A DNA stretch of 64,000 bases from Paenibacillus sp. JQZ6Y-1. Lineage in GTDB: Bacteria; Bacillota; Bacilli; Paenibacillales; Paenibacillaceae. The translations under genes and the position numbers were made by a program. Positions within the stretch are counted from its first letter, which is position 1, and the number at the start of each line of letters is the position of its first letter. The notes under the pieces were generated by a model. It did no database searches. It was not told where the DNA came from and was given only the letters and a program-made list of their open reading frames with translations. The DNA lies in the NCBI RefSeq assembly GCF_040719145.1, contig NZ_JBFDUZ010000001.1:1116001-1180000 (forward strand), in the 5' to 3' direction. This document shows, piece after piece, positions 37,197 to 46,622 of this stretch.

Positions 37197-38969
37197 ATGT
37201 ATGGAAAGTTACATAGTGCCTGTGTGCACGGTATTCATGGTGTTATGGTAGAAGTCGAAACAGATCTTTCCAATGGGCTGCCCATGGTATCGATTATTGG
37301 ACTGCCTGATTCAGCGATTCGTGAATCCGTAGAACGAGTTCGTTCAGCGATCAAAAACTGTGGATTTACGTTTCCTTCCCAGCGCGTTACTATCAATCTG
37401 GCACCAGCGGATCTCCGTAAGGAAGGCTCTGCTTTTGATCTGGCTATTGCGCTGGGGATATTAGTAACGAGTAATCAGATTCTATTTCCGCAACAGGAGC
37501 AAATGTTGTTGATTGGTGAATTGGCATTAGATGGTACATTGCGTCCGGTAACTGGTGTGCTATCTATGGTTGATACAGCGCGTCAATATGGCTTGAAGTC
37601 CGTTGTTTTACCGCTGCAAAATGCGGATGAAGCATCGCTAGTAGAAGGGATCTCTGTATATGGAATTAGGCATATTCAGGATCTATTTGCCGCTGAACAG
37701 ACAGCTCCTCAAACGAGTATAAAACCATTTCAACTCCATATCCCCGGTCAGCCTGCTATAATAGTGAAACAAATCTCGTCAGAACAGATAAAGCATTCAG
37801 ACAATCATCAGATCGGCTCAGATACTGCTCCTACCCACAACCAAACAATAAGCGAGTCGTTATCGGTAGTAGAACCCTATAACACTCATAGGCTTCACTC
37901 CAAAGAACAACCTTATAAACAGGTCAATATGAGACCGCTATTGTATGTGCGTGAGCCTATGGATAGTAAGAACATTAGCGTGTTGCATAGGAAAGAAGAT
38001 TACGCAGATGTCTTTGGGCAACAGCATGTAAAGCGTGCACTGATTATCGCAGCTTCTGGTATGCACAATATTTTGCTGTTGGGACCACCCGGTACGGGAA
38101 AGACGATGCTGATCAAGCGATTGCCGACCATTTTGCCACCATTGAGCGAAGACGAAGCGCTGGAAGTTACCAAAATTCTAAGTGTAGCTGGTAGGTTCAA
38201 AGAAACCGGTGAGGGATTGATTCGTGCTCGTCCATTTCGTTCGCCTCATCATAGTATTACCGCTTCTGGGTTGATTGGTGGCGGGGCTATACCGAAGCCG
38301 GGCGAGGTCAGTTTGGCGCATCAAGGGATATTGTTTTTGGATGAGTTTCCAGAGTTTCCAAGACCGATTCTAGAACTACTTCGTCAGCCATTGGAGGACG
38401 GAGAAGTGCATATTAGCCGTTCGCGTGCTGTGTTTACGTTTCCAGCTTCGATGTTGCTTGCTGCTAGCATGAATCCGTGCCCGTGTGGATTTTTGGGGAG
38501 CGATCATCCATTACATCGCTGTACATGTACCGAAAATCGGATTGCCCGCTATCGTGCCAAAATCTCTGGTCCGCTGCTAGATCGTATTGATTTGCAGATT
38601 GAAGTACCGCGTCCAAGTGAACGCGATTTTCAGCAATCCGAAGAATGTCAGCCAGATGGATATGATTCCGCGACAATGCGTCAACTCGTTTTAGAAGCGC
38701 AGCACATCCAACTAGAACGGTATCGGGGAACAGGGATCTATTGGAATAGTCAGTTATCCGGCAAGATGCTGCGACAGCATACTGTAGCGACAACGGAAGC
38801 AACGATGCTGCTGAATGCTGCATTTGAGCAATTGGGGATGAGTATGAGGGCGCGCGACCGGATTTTGAAGCTGGCGCGTACGATTGCGGATTTGGAGGGG
38901 AAAGAACAGCTGGATGCAGTACATATCGCAGAAGCGATTCAATATCGGCAACTGGATCGAAAGTTTTAA
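37197..38969 (+). CDS. comM: ComM/YifB family AAA+ ATPase, with enlarged linker
   Basis: A 590-residue protein, longer than the roughly 510 usual. The N-terminal Lon-like domain (about 1-170, G-L-P-M-V-S-I-I-G-L-P-D) and the Mg-chelatase-type AAA+ module (Walker A G-P-P-G-T-G-K-T near 296-303, L-F-L-D-E-F-P-E-F near 377-385, then M-N-P-C-P-C-G) are intact. About 80 extra residues lie between them (about 175-265). ComM of Vibrio is a hexameric helicase that drives branch migration during natural transformation. GAGAGGG precedes ATG 37197. Confidence 0.9.
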   Translation: MYGKLHSACVHGIHGVMVEVETDLSNGLPMVSIIGLPDSAIRESVERVRSAIKNCGFTFPSQRVTINLAPADLRKEGSAFDLAIALGILVTSNQILFPQQEQMLLIGELALDGTLRPVTGVLSMVDTARQYGLKSVVLPLQNADEASLVEGISVYGIRHIQDLFAAEQTAPQTSIKPFQLHIPGQPAIIVKQISSEQIKHSDNHQIGSDTAPTHNQTISESLSVVEPYNTHRLHSKEQPYKQVNMRPLLYVREPMDSKNISVLHRKEDYADVFGQQHVKRALIIAASGMHNILLLGPPGTGKTMLIKRLPTILPPLSEDEALEVTKILSVAGRFKETGEGLIRARPFRSPHHSITASGLIGGGAIPKPGEVSLAHQGILFLDEFPEFPRPILELLRQPLEDGEVHISRSRAVFTFPASMLLAASMNPCPCGFLGSDHPLHRCTCTENRIARYRAKISGPLLDRIDLQIEVPRPSERDFQQSEECQPDGYDSATMRQLVLEAQHIQLERYRGTGIYWNSQLSGKMLRQHTVATTEATMLLNAAFEQLGMSMRARDRILKLARTIADLEGKEQLDAVHIAEAIQYRQLDRKF

Positions 38970-39007
38970 CATGAATGGAGTTTCATTATCTATACAGAGG
39001 AGCAAGT

Positions 39008-39316
39008 ATGAAGAGAATAAAGCTTGCATTAGAATATAAATGCTACCCAATATGGATCTACGATGAATATGATCAGCTTATAGATAATAATATTGTTGAT
39101 GAACTTGTTGGTGAATCTTACATTGTAGATAAGTTAGATGAAATTCAAGCAATCTATAATCATTTATTTGTAGATGATACAATCCAGTTCCAGTTCAAAG
39201 GATTTAATAGCCTTAAAGATAAGGAGCATTTTCTAGCATTAATTCATGAAATAGTTCCAGCTATAGAACAAAAATTGATTGGACAATATAAAATACAAAA
39301 TAAATTAATACTGTAA
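39008..39316 (+). CDS. Hypothetical AT-rich orphan after comM
   Basis: I do not recognise this 102-residue acidic protein (M-K-R-I-K-L-A-L-E-Y-K-C-Y-P-I-W-I-Y-D). It has a small beta-rich start, then D-E-L-V-G-E-S-Y-I-V-D-K-L-D-E-I-Q and a helical end. No signal or membrane segment. ATG 39008 follows AGAGGAGC at good spacing, so it is likely translated. Its codons are strikingly A/T-rich compared with comM directly upstream, suggesting a recent arrival. Size and acidity would fit an immunity protein, but no toxin gene is nearby, so this is only a guess. Confidence 0.65.
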   Translation: MKRIKLALEYKCYPIWIYDEYDQLIDNNIVDELVGESYIVDKLDEIQAIYNHLFVDDTIQFQFKGFNSLKDKEHFLALIHEIVPAIEQKLIGQYKIQNKLIL

Positions 39317-39387
39317 AAAAGCACTAGTACTTTACTACTCCAAAAGGATTTATCCACGTAAACATATAGCGATAACACCCATCATTA

Positions 39388-39428
39388 TAAAAACCAAACA
39401 GGCTGTCTCTCTATGGAAACAGCCTGTT
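39388..39428 (-). terminator. Terminator of the glycosyltransferase gene
   Basis: AACAGGCTGT at 39397-39406 pairs with ACAGCCTGTT at 39419-39428. Read on the minus strand it is followed by TGGTTTTT, so it serves the gene ending at 39483. Confidence 0.85.
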
Positions 39429-39482
39429 GATCATTCCTGACACTCATATGTTCTTCTAGTCCACAATCGTTGAAATCAGCCA

Positions 39483-40670
39483 TTAAACCGATTTGATTTG
39501 CAAAAACTCATCAATGCGTTTCAGAGCTTCGGCGAGACCGCCAGATTGCTGGAAGCTAGCATTGATTTTTTTAACATTTTCTTTATACACTGGATTGGAT
39601 AATACTTCATGAACTGCTGTTCTGAGCGACTCAATGTGAATCTGGTCTTTGGTAATGCGATAACCAGCTTCTAGCTCCACCAATCGCTGTGCTACCATCG
39701 GCTGGTCTTTATCCTGAGGCAATACAACCAGTGGTACGTGAAAATGAATCGCTTCATTGACGCTGTTCATTCCACCGTGAGTGAGGATCACATCCGTATG
39801 ATTTAGTACTTTCAATTGTGGCACATACGACGAAATAATAAAGTGATCTGGAGCAGGCAATAGTTTGGATATATCTGCTTTTTCGCCCGCCGCAATCACG
39901 ACGATCCCTTCAAAATCGGCAAACGCTTGAATACAAATGTTAAAAAATTGCTCCACCTGATCCAGCACGGTGCCCATAGAAATATACAGCACCTGTTGAC
40001 CCTCCAATCGTTCCAATGGGAAATCAGAATGATCTACGCGTTCTGGAAAGCTTGGACCGATAAAGATATTATGATCGCTGAACATATCAATATTCGGTTG
40101 GAAGTATTTACTTGTATAAACAACTGTCAGTTGTCCGACATTGTTCATAAATTGAATCATACCCTTAGGGGAGACACCATACTTTTCCTGCATCAATGCC
40201 AGCGAATCTTTCATCTGTTGATTCGGTTGAAACGGCACAGGACCTTCATTTCGGAAAATCTTGTCTGCCATAGCATAATCCGGCATGAGGAAGGAGGCGG
40301 AGGAACCGATACCTGGCACATTTAGATATTCACTTACCAGCTCACCAGCTCCAAATTTATCGAAAATAACAAAATCAAAATCGATGCTTTGCTTTAGTTG
40401 ACTGACAATCTCCAGGTTGGCGAGTGAGGTCTGAATATGAATATTCAAAAAATTGTTTAATCCTTCGGTGGTTTTAATATTAACGGCTGACATACGCATC
40501 CAATCGGTATGCAGATGAACCGTCGCGCCAACTGCCTCAACACGGTCTTTGTATTTTTCGGTCGTAATATAATGAACGTGATCGCCGCGTTCAGTAAACG
40601 CCTGTACTAATCCAAGAGTAGGATTCACATGACCTTCTGCCGGAAAATTAACGAATAAAATATGAAGCAT
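39483..40670 (-). CDS. GT1 family (MGT-like) glycosyltransferase
   Basis: A 395-residue GT-B fold enzyme. It starts H-I-L-F-V-N-F-P-A-E-G-H-V-N-P-T-L-G-L with the catalytic-type His near residue 14. The C-terminal UDP-sugar site has T-H-G-G-M-N-S-V-N-E-A-I and the P-Q-D-K-D-Q motif. It resembles macrolide glycosyltransferases and B. subtilis YjiC, which glycosylate small hydrophobic acceptors with UDP-sugars and can inactivate antibiotics. Acceptor unknown. ATG 40670 follows GGGAGTGG; the longer frame has no site. It stands alone. The 367 bases upstream (40671-41037) contain AT-rich sequence only. Confidence 0.82.
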   Translation of the reverse strand: MLHILFVNFPAEGHVNPTLGLVQAFTERGDHVHYITTEKYKDRVEAVGATVHLHTDWMRMSAVNIKTTEGLNNFLNIHIQTSLANLEIVSQLKQSIDFDFVIFDKFGAGELVSEYLNVPGIGSSASFLMPDYAMADKIFRNEGPVPFQPNQQMKDSLALMQEKYGVSPKGMIQFMNNVGQLTVVYTSKYFQPNIDMFSDHNIFIGPSFPERVDHSDFPLERLEGQQVLYISMGTVLDQVEQFFNICIQAFADFEGIVVIAAGEKADISKLLPAPDHFIISSYVPQLKVLNHTDVILTHGGMNSVNEAIHFHVPLVVLPQDKDQPMVAQRLVELEAGYRITKDQIHIESLRTAVHEVLSNPVYKENVKKINASFQQSGGLAEALKRIDEFLQIKSV

Positions 40671-41037
40671 ACCGCACCACTCCCATTCTCTATAGTTACA
40701 CATACATATTCGCCATGATGTCAATCATATGGAATATAAAGGTAAAGGCATTTTCAGTTATACACGTTCATTGGAATAAAAATCAACTTTATGAGAAAAA
40801 CATCTATTTTTGTTCACATCTGTATACTACAAAACATGAATCCTACCGACATCCATAGATTTGTCACATGTAATCATGAGCAGATGAGCATAAAAGAAAA
40901 TAGCACGAGTCTCATCGACTTTATATCAGTATCGCATCGCATGACATTGGGTTTCTAAGTATATACTATCTTTACTTCATCCTTATTCTATATAATACAA
41001 AGTATCCATAAATATAACACAAAGGAGTCTGTTCATC

Positions 41038-41505
41038 ATGATCTCATCCTCCTCGCATGGAGATCGTCACACCCATTTGGCAACCGATCCGCCTGTATTG
41101 TCCAGCCCAGTAGTTCCGACTACCTTTCATCAGCCGTCTACACTGCCAGCAGTTCCAGGCTATACCCATGTTGTTGAGGTGAGGGGCGGTAGAACATTAT
41201 ACATATCTGGTCAGGTTGCATTAAATGAGCAGGGTCAGCTCATTGGGAAAGACAATGTGATCGCGCAGGCAGAACAGGTATTCCGCAATATTCAATTGGC
41301 ATTGCAGGCAGTAGGGGCGACGTTTGAGCATGTCGTCAAACTGACCATTTTTATGACTGATATTACCGATTTGCCTCGCATTCGTTCCATTCGAGATCAA
41401 TATATCAATGCAATTCAGCCACCTGCCAGCTCGGCAGTGGAAGTGCGCCGATTGGTGCATGAAGATTGGTTGCTGGAGATCGAAGCCATTGCGGTTTGTC
41501 CATAA
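41038..41505 (+). CDS. RidA/YjgF family protein
   Basis: A 155-residue protein. The RidA domain covers about 35-155 (Y-I-S-G-Q-V-A-L, A-Q-A-E-Q-V-F-R-N-I, V-K-L-T-I-F-M-T-D-I, P-A-S-S-A-V-E-V-R-R-L). The conserved Arg of V-R-R, needed for imine/enamine deamination in active RidA, is present. About 30 extra N-terminal residues, rich in Ser/His/Pro, are unusual. AAAGGAG lies 12 bases before ATG 41038, a long spacing, but no better start is visible. Confidence 0.82.
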   Translation: MISSSSHGDRHTHLATDPPVLSSPVVPTTFHQPSTLPAVPGYTHVVEVRGGRTLYISGQVALNEQGQLIGKDNVIAQAEQVFRNIQLALQAVGATFEHVVKLTIFMTDITDLPRIRSIRDQYINAIQPPASSAVEVRRLVHEDWLLEIEAIAVCP

Positions 41506-41563
41506 ACCAGCGGGTAATAGATGACAACTTGATTTGTAAAATCATATAAGGGAGGAATGGATC

Positions 41564-42238
41564 ATGCTAGATAAAGCCGAACGTTTGAAAAAAGGACGTG
41601 TACCGCAAAAACCACAGCTAGAAGAGGAGCAAGCCAAACGTCTGCCACCAGGACAGACGCTGACCGACAGTTTTCCGATTTTGCATGAAGGTGCGGTGCC
41701 AGAGTATGATATGGCAACGTGGGATTTACGGATTTTTGGAGCGGTAGAGGAAGAATGTTCATTTACTTTTGAGCAGCTGCAACAGTTCCCAGTTACACGT
41801 ACGGTAAGCGATATTCATTGCGTAACACGCTGGTCCAAATTCGATACCCCATGGGAAGGTGTACGTTTCGCTGATCTGATCAAACAAGTAAAAATTAAGC
41901 CTGAAGCCAAATACGTCATGCTGCATGCTGATCCTGATTATGAAACCAATGTGGCATTGGATGAACTGATGAAGGATGATGTGCTGCTTGCTTGGAATTA
42001 TGATCATAAGCCACTGACTGCTAAGCATGGTGGTCCATTACGCATGGTTGTACCACAATTCTATTTCTGGAAAAGTGCCAAATGGCTGCGTGGGATTGAA
42101 TTTATGACAGAGGATCGTCGCGGATTCTGGGAGGATCATGGATTTCATAATGTCGCTGATCCGTTCAAAGAGCAACGCTTTTCCTCCGACGAATACGAAA
42201 TGCCAGAAGACGAGTGGAAGTATTGCGAAGCGGATTAA
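41564..42238 (+). CDS. Cytosolic molybdopterin-dependent oxidoreductase (sulfite oxidase-like, YuiH)
   Basis: A 224-residue protein of the sulfite oxidase/MsrP superfamily. The single cofactor-ligating Cys is in D-I-H-C-V-T-R-W-S-K-F-D near residue 86, with W-E-G-V-R-F-A-D-L, A-W-N-Y-D-H-K-P-L and G-G-P-L-R-M-V-V-P-Q downstream. No Tat or Sec signal is present, so it is cytoplasmic like B. subtilis YuiH. It lacks the dimer domain of sulfite oxidase. Substrate unknown. GGGAGG precedes ATG 41564. Confidence 0.85.
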   Translation: MLDKAERLKKGRVPQKPQLEEEQAKRLPPGQTLTDSFPILHEGAVPEYDMATWDLRIFGAVEEECSFTFEQLQQFPVTRTVSDIHCVTRWSKFDTPWEGVRFADLIKQVKIKPEAKYVMLHADPDYETNVALDELMKDDVLLAWNYDHKPLTAKHGGPLRMVVPQFYFWKSAKWLRGIEFMTEDRRGFWEDHGFHNVADPFKEQRFSSDEYEMPEDEWKYCEAD

Positions 42239-42390
42239 ATCTTTTTTGAATTTCTGATAGGATTCAAAATATGTAACTTTTTTCAAGTTGTATCGTATAT
42301 CACATATACACGTACTAACCATGTAGCTTCTAGGTGTATAGATACAGAACATGTATGCAGTACAATGGTAGCACAAAGGGAGGGTTTTAT

Positions 42391-42549
42391 ATGACAGCCA
42401 TTTTGACCATTCTTTTTATGGCGGCTATTGCCCTACCACAAATGTGGTATTATGCAGCACTGGGCAAACGGATGAGTGAAGAGGAGAAAAAGGCAGGACG
42501 CGATCTGACGTACGAATTGAATCCATTTACCGGTGGACGGGATTTGTGA
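42391..42549 (+). CDS. Small single-pass membrane protein
   Basis: A 52-residue protein with one hydrophobic helix (about residues 2-25) and a charged tail K-R-M-S-E-E-E-K-K-A-G-R-D-L. AAAGGGAGG lies 7 bases before ATG 42391 and a terminator follows, so translation is plausible. No known family is recognised and no role can be given. Confidence 0.55.
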   Translation: MTAILTILFMAAIALPQMWYYAALGKRMSEEEKKAGRDLTYELNPFTGGRDL

Positions 42550-42632
42550 GCCTCTAAATGAATAGAATGTATCGATATGTAATGAAAGTGATCCTCTAGT
42601 AATAGGTAGTATGAGCCTTATGATAGGAAACA

Positions 42633-42668
42633 AAAAAACCAGCCATTGTAGCAAATGGCTGGTTTTTT
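42633..42668. terminator. Bidirectional terminator
   Basis: AAAAAACCAGCCATT at 42633-42647 pairs perfectly with 42654-42668 around a 6-base loop. It separates the small membrane protein gene from the converging lipoprotein gene. Confidence 0.9.
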
Positions 42669-42720
42669 CATACGTATACTCATGAATATCTATAGGCTTC
42701 ACGTGTACGAGCCAGCAATA

Positions 42721-43353
42721 TTACAGACTGTCTACCGCTTTTTTCATCTCGGCATCCAGCTTACCTTTTTCGGTGCTGTTATTGTTCAATGCTGGTTCAA
42801 ACCAGTAGATGACCAGTACATTGCCTTTTGTATATTCGGTTTTACGGAAAGGAACACCGTTTACTTGTGTTTCCAGATCTTTCAGACCTTTATCCAGATC
42901 CGCTGCGGAATCGAATACATAGATAGATACTGGTTCTGCTTGTTTCGCATCAGTGCTTGTTACATAGCGATCTGGTTTTACATCATTGAGAACCCAGCCA
43001 TCTTTTGGTTGGGAAGTCAATTTGATGCCTTGTTTTTCAATGGCTTTCGCAACATCTTTAGTTGTCAGATCGCTGGCTGTTGTAGCTTCACTGCTGCTAG
43101 AACTGCTTGAGCTGTCCGTAGCTTCTGTGCTTTCATTACTGCCTGTCTCGGTACCTGTTGCCGAGTTGTCCATGCTGCTTTCCTCACTACCCATTTCAGT
43201 AGAGGTAGTACCGCTGTTATCGGTGCTTTGTTCGCTAGTGGCTGGAGTTGTTGTGCTTTCTCCAGAAGTTTGGCTGTTGTTACTGGAATTGGAACAGCCG
43301 GTCGCCGCAACGACGGTCAGTGCGAGTAATAGGGTGCTGATTTTGAGTTTCAT
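42721..43353 (-). CDS. Lipoprotein with Ser/Thr-rich linker
   Basis: A 210-residue protein. The signal peptide (M-K-L-K-I-S-T-L-L-L-A-L-T-V-V) ends in A-A-T-G-C, so Cys20 would be lipidated and anchored outside the membrane. Residues about 21-95 are almost only Ser, Thr, Glu, Asn and Gly, a flexible spacer. The folded part (about 96-210, W-V-L-N-D-V-K-P-D-R-Y, V-S-I-Y-V-F-D-S-A-A-D-L) has no recognised family. CAGGAGG precedes ATG 43353. Function unknown. Confidence 0.8.
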   Translation of the reverse strand: MKLKISTLLLALTVVAATGCSNSSNNSQTSGESTTTPATSEQSTDNSGTTSTEMGSEESSMDNSATGTETGSNESTEATDSSSSSSSSEATTASDLTTKDVAKAIEKQGIKLTSQPKDGWVLNDVKPDRYVTSTDAKQAEPVSIYVFDSAADLDKGLKDLETQVNGVPFRKTEYTKGNVLVIYWFEPALNNNSTEKGKLDAEMKKAVDSL

Positions 43354-43419
43354 ACGTTGACCTCCTGTGAGTGCTCTTTTTATTTGCAGAAAATAAATGC
43401 AACGCTTGATGCGGTTTAC

Positions 43420-43449
43420 ATTATAGTTCATACATAAACGAAAGAGCAA
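43420..43449 (-). promoter_or_regulatory. SigA-type promoter of the lipoprotein gene
   Basis: On the minus strand TTGCTC (complement of 43444-43449), 18 bases, then TATAAT (complement of 43420-43425), about 67 bases before the start. The rest of 43354-43633 shows nothing else. Confidence 0.6.
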
Positions 43450-43633
43450 CTTTTGACACAAGGCTTACATACCAAGTTCATTCAGAACAGCTATTTGGAT
43501 TACCATATTTCGTTATGCGTTCATTCATTAGGCGTTAATATGTAGGAATGTGTATCGGTCGTAAAATAAATATAGTCATACGTGCGATGAGTCTGTCCTT
43601 TAGGAAGAAAGCTGCGTCAATCTATGCTGAAAT

Positions 43634-43667
43634 AAAAAAGAAGCGATGAATTCATCGCTTCTTTTTC
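43634..43667. terminator. Terminator of ohr
   Basis: GAAGCGATGAATTCATCGCTTC at 43640-43661 is a perfect palindrome with A-rich and T-rich flanks. On the minus strand it follows ohr. Confidence 0.8.
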
Positions 43668-43779
43668 TAATCGATAACATAGACTTATTGCTGTATAAAT
43701 TACATAAATAAAAATTAGGCAAGTATATATCGCTACATTGCAATCGATACTATTCCTATCAATAGGATCAAATGACCAA

Positions 43780-44208
43780 TTACAGTACGTTCAGTTCAAC
43801 CGCGATATTACCGCGTGTCGCACGGGAGTAAGGACATACATCATGTGCTGCATGAACCAGTTGTTGTGCTGTGTCACGATCTACACCTTTGACCAGTACA
43901 TCCAGTTTCACCGCAAGTGCGAATCCACCATCTTCAGCTTTACCAAAGCTGACAGTACCCGTAACTTCAGTACCTTCGTGTTTGATTTTTTGCATACGTG
44001 CAACCATATTCAGTGCGCTATCAAAACATGCAGAATAACCAGCTGCAAACAGTTGCTCAGGGTTAGTGCCTGCACCGCCAGCGCCGCCCATTTCTTTTGG
44101 TGTGGAGATTTCAAGACGCAGTTCTGGGCTAGAAGACTCGATATAACCGTTACGACCGCCTACTGCTTTAACCGAAGTTTCGTACATTTTTTGTTGAATA
44201 TTCAGCAT
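43780..44208 (-). CDS. ohr: Organic hydroperoxide reductase Ohr
   Basis: A 142-residue OsmC/Ohr-family peroxidase. The two redox cysteines are Cys61 (G-Y-S-A-C-F-D-S-A-L) and Cys125 (H-D-V-C-P-Y-S-R-A), with the Ohr-type start Y-E-T-S-V-K-A-V-G-G-R. It reduces fatty-acid and other organic hydroperoxides using lipoylated proteins. ATG 44208 follows AAGGTGG. It is divergent from an OhrR-type MarR gene, and AT-rich inverted sequence upstream is a likely operator. Confidence 0.92.
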   Translation of the reverse strand: MLNIQQKMYETSVKAVGGRNGYIESSSPELRLEISTPKEMGGAGGAGTNPEQLFAAGYSACFDSALNMVARMQKIKHEGTEVTGTVSFGKAEDGGFALAVKLDVLVKGVDRDTAQQLVHAAHDVCPYSRATRGNIAVELNVL

Positions 44209-44244
44209 AATGATATTCCACCTTTTCTGTATAGGATTCAAAAT

Positions 44245-44280
44245 AATTTAACAAAATTAAATTTATCACAATTAATATTA
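44245..44280. promoter_or_regulatory. Candidate OhrR operator
   Basis: AT-rich sequence containing AACAAAATTAAATTTAT and CACAATTAATATT resembles the B. subtilis OhrR site built from TACAATTAAATTGTA repeats. It lies about 40-70 bases before the ohr start. The rest of the 372-base ohr-ohrR gap holds no gene. Confidence 0.5.
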
Positions 44281-44580
44281 AAAGTAAAATATTTTTCGTA
44301 ATAATAATGTCAGGCAATTAAATGTGTGATATAATATACGGTAAGCAATACCTATTTCCACATATTTATATGTTCCTGCAACTATGTAGAAAATATAAAG
44401 ATATGGGAGGTCGTTGGCGTTCTCATGAGGATGGGCATAACCATGATTCATGGTGATTTGACGTTCCAGATATACCGTTGTATTTTATAAGTTGATCTTT
44501 ATCGCGGGCTGCAGGTCGTTAGCAGGCAGGACAGCCGCATTTTAAATAATTATTACACTGAAAAAGTAGGTGATTGTATT

Positions 44581-45054
44581 ATGGATACCTCTAAAGAATA
44601 TCCTCATCCTCAATTAAAGTTGGAAAATCAATTATGCTTTGCGATTTATGCTTCTTCGCGCGAAATGACCAAAATGTATCAGCCTTTGCTTGAGAATTTG
44701 GGTCTGACGTACTCACAATATCTTGTCATGTTGGTGCTGTGGGAACAGCAGGAATGTACAGTCAAGGAATTGGGTACTGCATTGTATCTGGATTCCGGTA
44801 CATTGACTCCATTGCTCAAGCGTTTGGAAGCTGCTGGTCTGATCGTACGCAAACGTTCGACAGAAGACGAACGTAAAGTGCATATCACGCTGACCGATGC
44901 AGGCTGGGCGCTACAGCAACAAGCTGTGTCGATTCCAGATGATTTGCGTGGCAGAACATGTATGGATGTCGATAAGCTGGACGAATTGCTCTATGAATTC
45001 CGCAATTTGTTGAAAACGGTACATGACGTCAATGTTAGTGGTACAGGTAAATAA
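44581..45054 (+). CDS. ohrR: OhrR-type MarR family peroxide sensor
   Basis: A 157-residue MarR protein with Cys19 in L-E-N-Q-L-C-F-A-I-Y-A, the peroxide-sensing Cys of OhrR (Cys15 in B. subtilis). The winged helix has T-V-K-E-L-G-T-A-L-Y-L-D-S-G-T-L-T-P-L-L-K-R-L-E and the wing R-S-T-E-D-E-R-K-V. Only one further Cys is seen (C-terminal third, R-T-C-M-D), so the one-Cys or two-Cys mechanism is open. It represses ohr, encoded divergently. The ATG at 44581 follows AGTAGGTG. Confidence 0.92.
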   Translation: MDTSKEYPHPQLKLENQLCFAIYASSREMTKMYQPLLENLGLTYSQYLVMLVLWEQQECTVKELGTALYLDSGTLTPLLKRLEAAGLIVRKRSTEDERKVHITLTDAGWALQQQAVSIPDDLRGRTCMDVDKLDELLYEFRNLLKTVHDVNVSGTGK

Positions 45055-45127
45055 GCAATTATTTTCATAATCGTTATTGACTAACAATGACGTATGAGAA
45101 GAAGTCGTAACAACATCCGTTTGAATC

Positions 45128-45167
45128 AATCCCCTTTGCTGAATTAGCGAAGGGGATTTTATTTTTT
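45128..45167 (+). terminator. Terminator after ohrR
   Basis: AATCCCCTT (from 45128) pairs with AAGGGGATT, with GCT/AGC inside, then TTATTTTTTT. Confidence 0.85.
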
Positions 45168-45327
45168 TACTTTGTTAACGCATACATGGTATATTATTTA
45201 TATAATCCCTGTCTCGTCCTTTTGGTGGCAGCCTGAGGATGATGGCGTGGAATACCGCAACATATTGCGGCATTTTGCTGCTGTTTTGGCTTGACTGCGG
45301 CGTGGATTAAAATGGTAAAATTTTTAA

Positions 45328-45341
45328 GGAAAGCGTTTTAA
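45328..45341. promoter_or_regulatory. Candidate cre (CcpA) site before sucC
   Basis: GGAAAGCGTTTTAA fits the core of the cre consensus (TGWAARCGYTWNCW) with differences at the edges. It lies close after a possible promoter (TTGACT 45291-45296, TAAAAT 45316-45321, spacing 19), where a roadblock or repressor would act. Carbon repression of TCA genes is common in Bacilli. Confidence 0.4.
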
Positions 45342-45423
45342 AAACGTGGTACAATGACTAAGGTTGTTGATTTGCCGGGCAACATAGCCGGAATGCATTC
45401 ATGCCGATAGGAGGATTTACCAG

Positions 45424-46581
45424 ATGAATATCCATGAATATCAGGGAAAACAAGTACTCAAGCAGTATGGCGTGGCAGTACCAGAGGGTAAGGTTGCTTT
45501 TACAGTAGAAGAAGCTGTGGAAGCTGCTCAATCACTTGGAAGTCCGGTAAGCGTCGTAAAAGCGCAAATTCATGCCGGAGGCCGCGGTAAAGCGGGCGGT
45601 GTTAAGGTAGCGAAAAGCGTTGACGAAGTGCGCGAATACGCACAGGAACTGCTCGGCAAAGTACTGGTCACACACCAGACCGGTCCTGAAGGCAAAGAAA
45701 TCAAGCGTCTGCTCATCGAAGAAGGCTGTGATATTCAAAAAGAATATTACATAGGCGTAGTCATTGATCGTGCGACTGGTCGTATCGTCATTATGGCTTC
45801 CGAAGAGGGCGGTACCGAAATCGAAGAAGTAGCGGAGAAAACTCCTGAAAAGATTTTCCGTGAAGTGGTCGACCCAGCGATTGGTTTGCAGCCGTTCCAG
45901 GCGCGCAAGCTGGCATACGCGATCAATATTCCAACCAAGCTGGTGAACAAAGCAGCTCAATTTATGCTGTCCCTGTACACTGCATTTGTGGACAAGGATT
46001 GCTCCATTGCCGAGATCAACCCGCTCGTCGTTACTGGCGATGGTCAAGTACTGGCACTGGATGCGAAGCTGAACTTTGACTCCAACGCCCTGTTCCGTCA
46101 TCCAGACATTCTGGAACTGCGTGACTTGGCGGAAGAAAACGAAAAAGAAATTGAAGCATCTAAATTCGATCTGAGCTATATCGCTCTTGATGGCAACATC
46201 GGCTGTATGGTCAATGGTGCAGGTCTGGCGATGGCGACGATGGATATTATCAAATATTACGGCGGCGAACCCGCAAACTTCCTCGACGTAGGGGGCGGTG
46301 CAACAACCGAGAAAGTTACCGAAGCGTTCAAAATCATCCTGTCGGATGAGAACGTCAAAGGGATCTTTATTAACATTTTCGGTGGTATTATGCGCTGTGA
46401 TGTTATCGCGAACGGTGTGGTGGAAGCAGCGAAACAGATCGGTCTGGATCGTCCGCTGGTTGTTCGCCTTGAAGGCACCAACGTGGAACTCGGCAAACAA
46501 ATTCTGGCTGAATCCGGTCTGAATATCGTTGCTGCTGATTCTATGGCGGATGGCGCACAGAAAATCGTTGCGCTGGTATAA
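45424..46581 (+). CDS. sucC: Succinate-CoA ligase beta subunit (ADP-forming)
   Basis: A 385-residue subunit with the ATP-grasp start [22 protein letters not shown] in the nucleotide site, and the CoA-ligase part with [10 protein letters not shown]. With SucD it makes ATP and succinate from succinyl-CoA in the TCA cycle. AGGAGG precedes ATG 45424. sucD follows after 41 bases. In B. subtilis sucCD also sits between ylqH and dprA. Confidence 0.97.
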   Translation: MNIHEYQGKQVLKQYGVAVPEGKVAFTVEEAVEAAQSLGSPVSVVKAQIHAGGRGKAGGVKVAKSVDEVREYAQELLGKVLVTHQTGPEGKEIKRLLIEEGCDIQKEYYIGVVIDRATGRIVIMASEEGGTEIEEVAEKTPEKIFREVVDPAIGLQPFQARKLAYAINIPTKLVNKAAQFMLSLYTAFVDKDCSIAEINPLVVTGDGQVLALDAKLNFDSNALFRHPDILELRDLAEENEKEIEASKFDLSYIALDGNIGCMVNGAGLAMATMDIIKYYGGEPANFLDVGGGATTEKVTEAFKIILSDENVKGIFINIFGGIMRCDVIANGVVEAAKQIGLDRPLVVRLEGTNVELGKQILAESGLNIVAADSMADGAQKIVALV

Positions 46582-46622
46582 CATCTGAACCCAATTTAAG
46601 TGATAGGAGCTGTGACTGGACA

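Noticed and set aside
43738-44301. Plus-strand frame opposite ohr
   Set aside because: Antisense to a certain Ohr gene, Cys/Phe-rich, no start signal.
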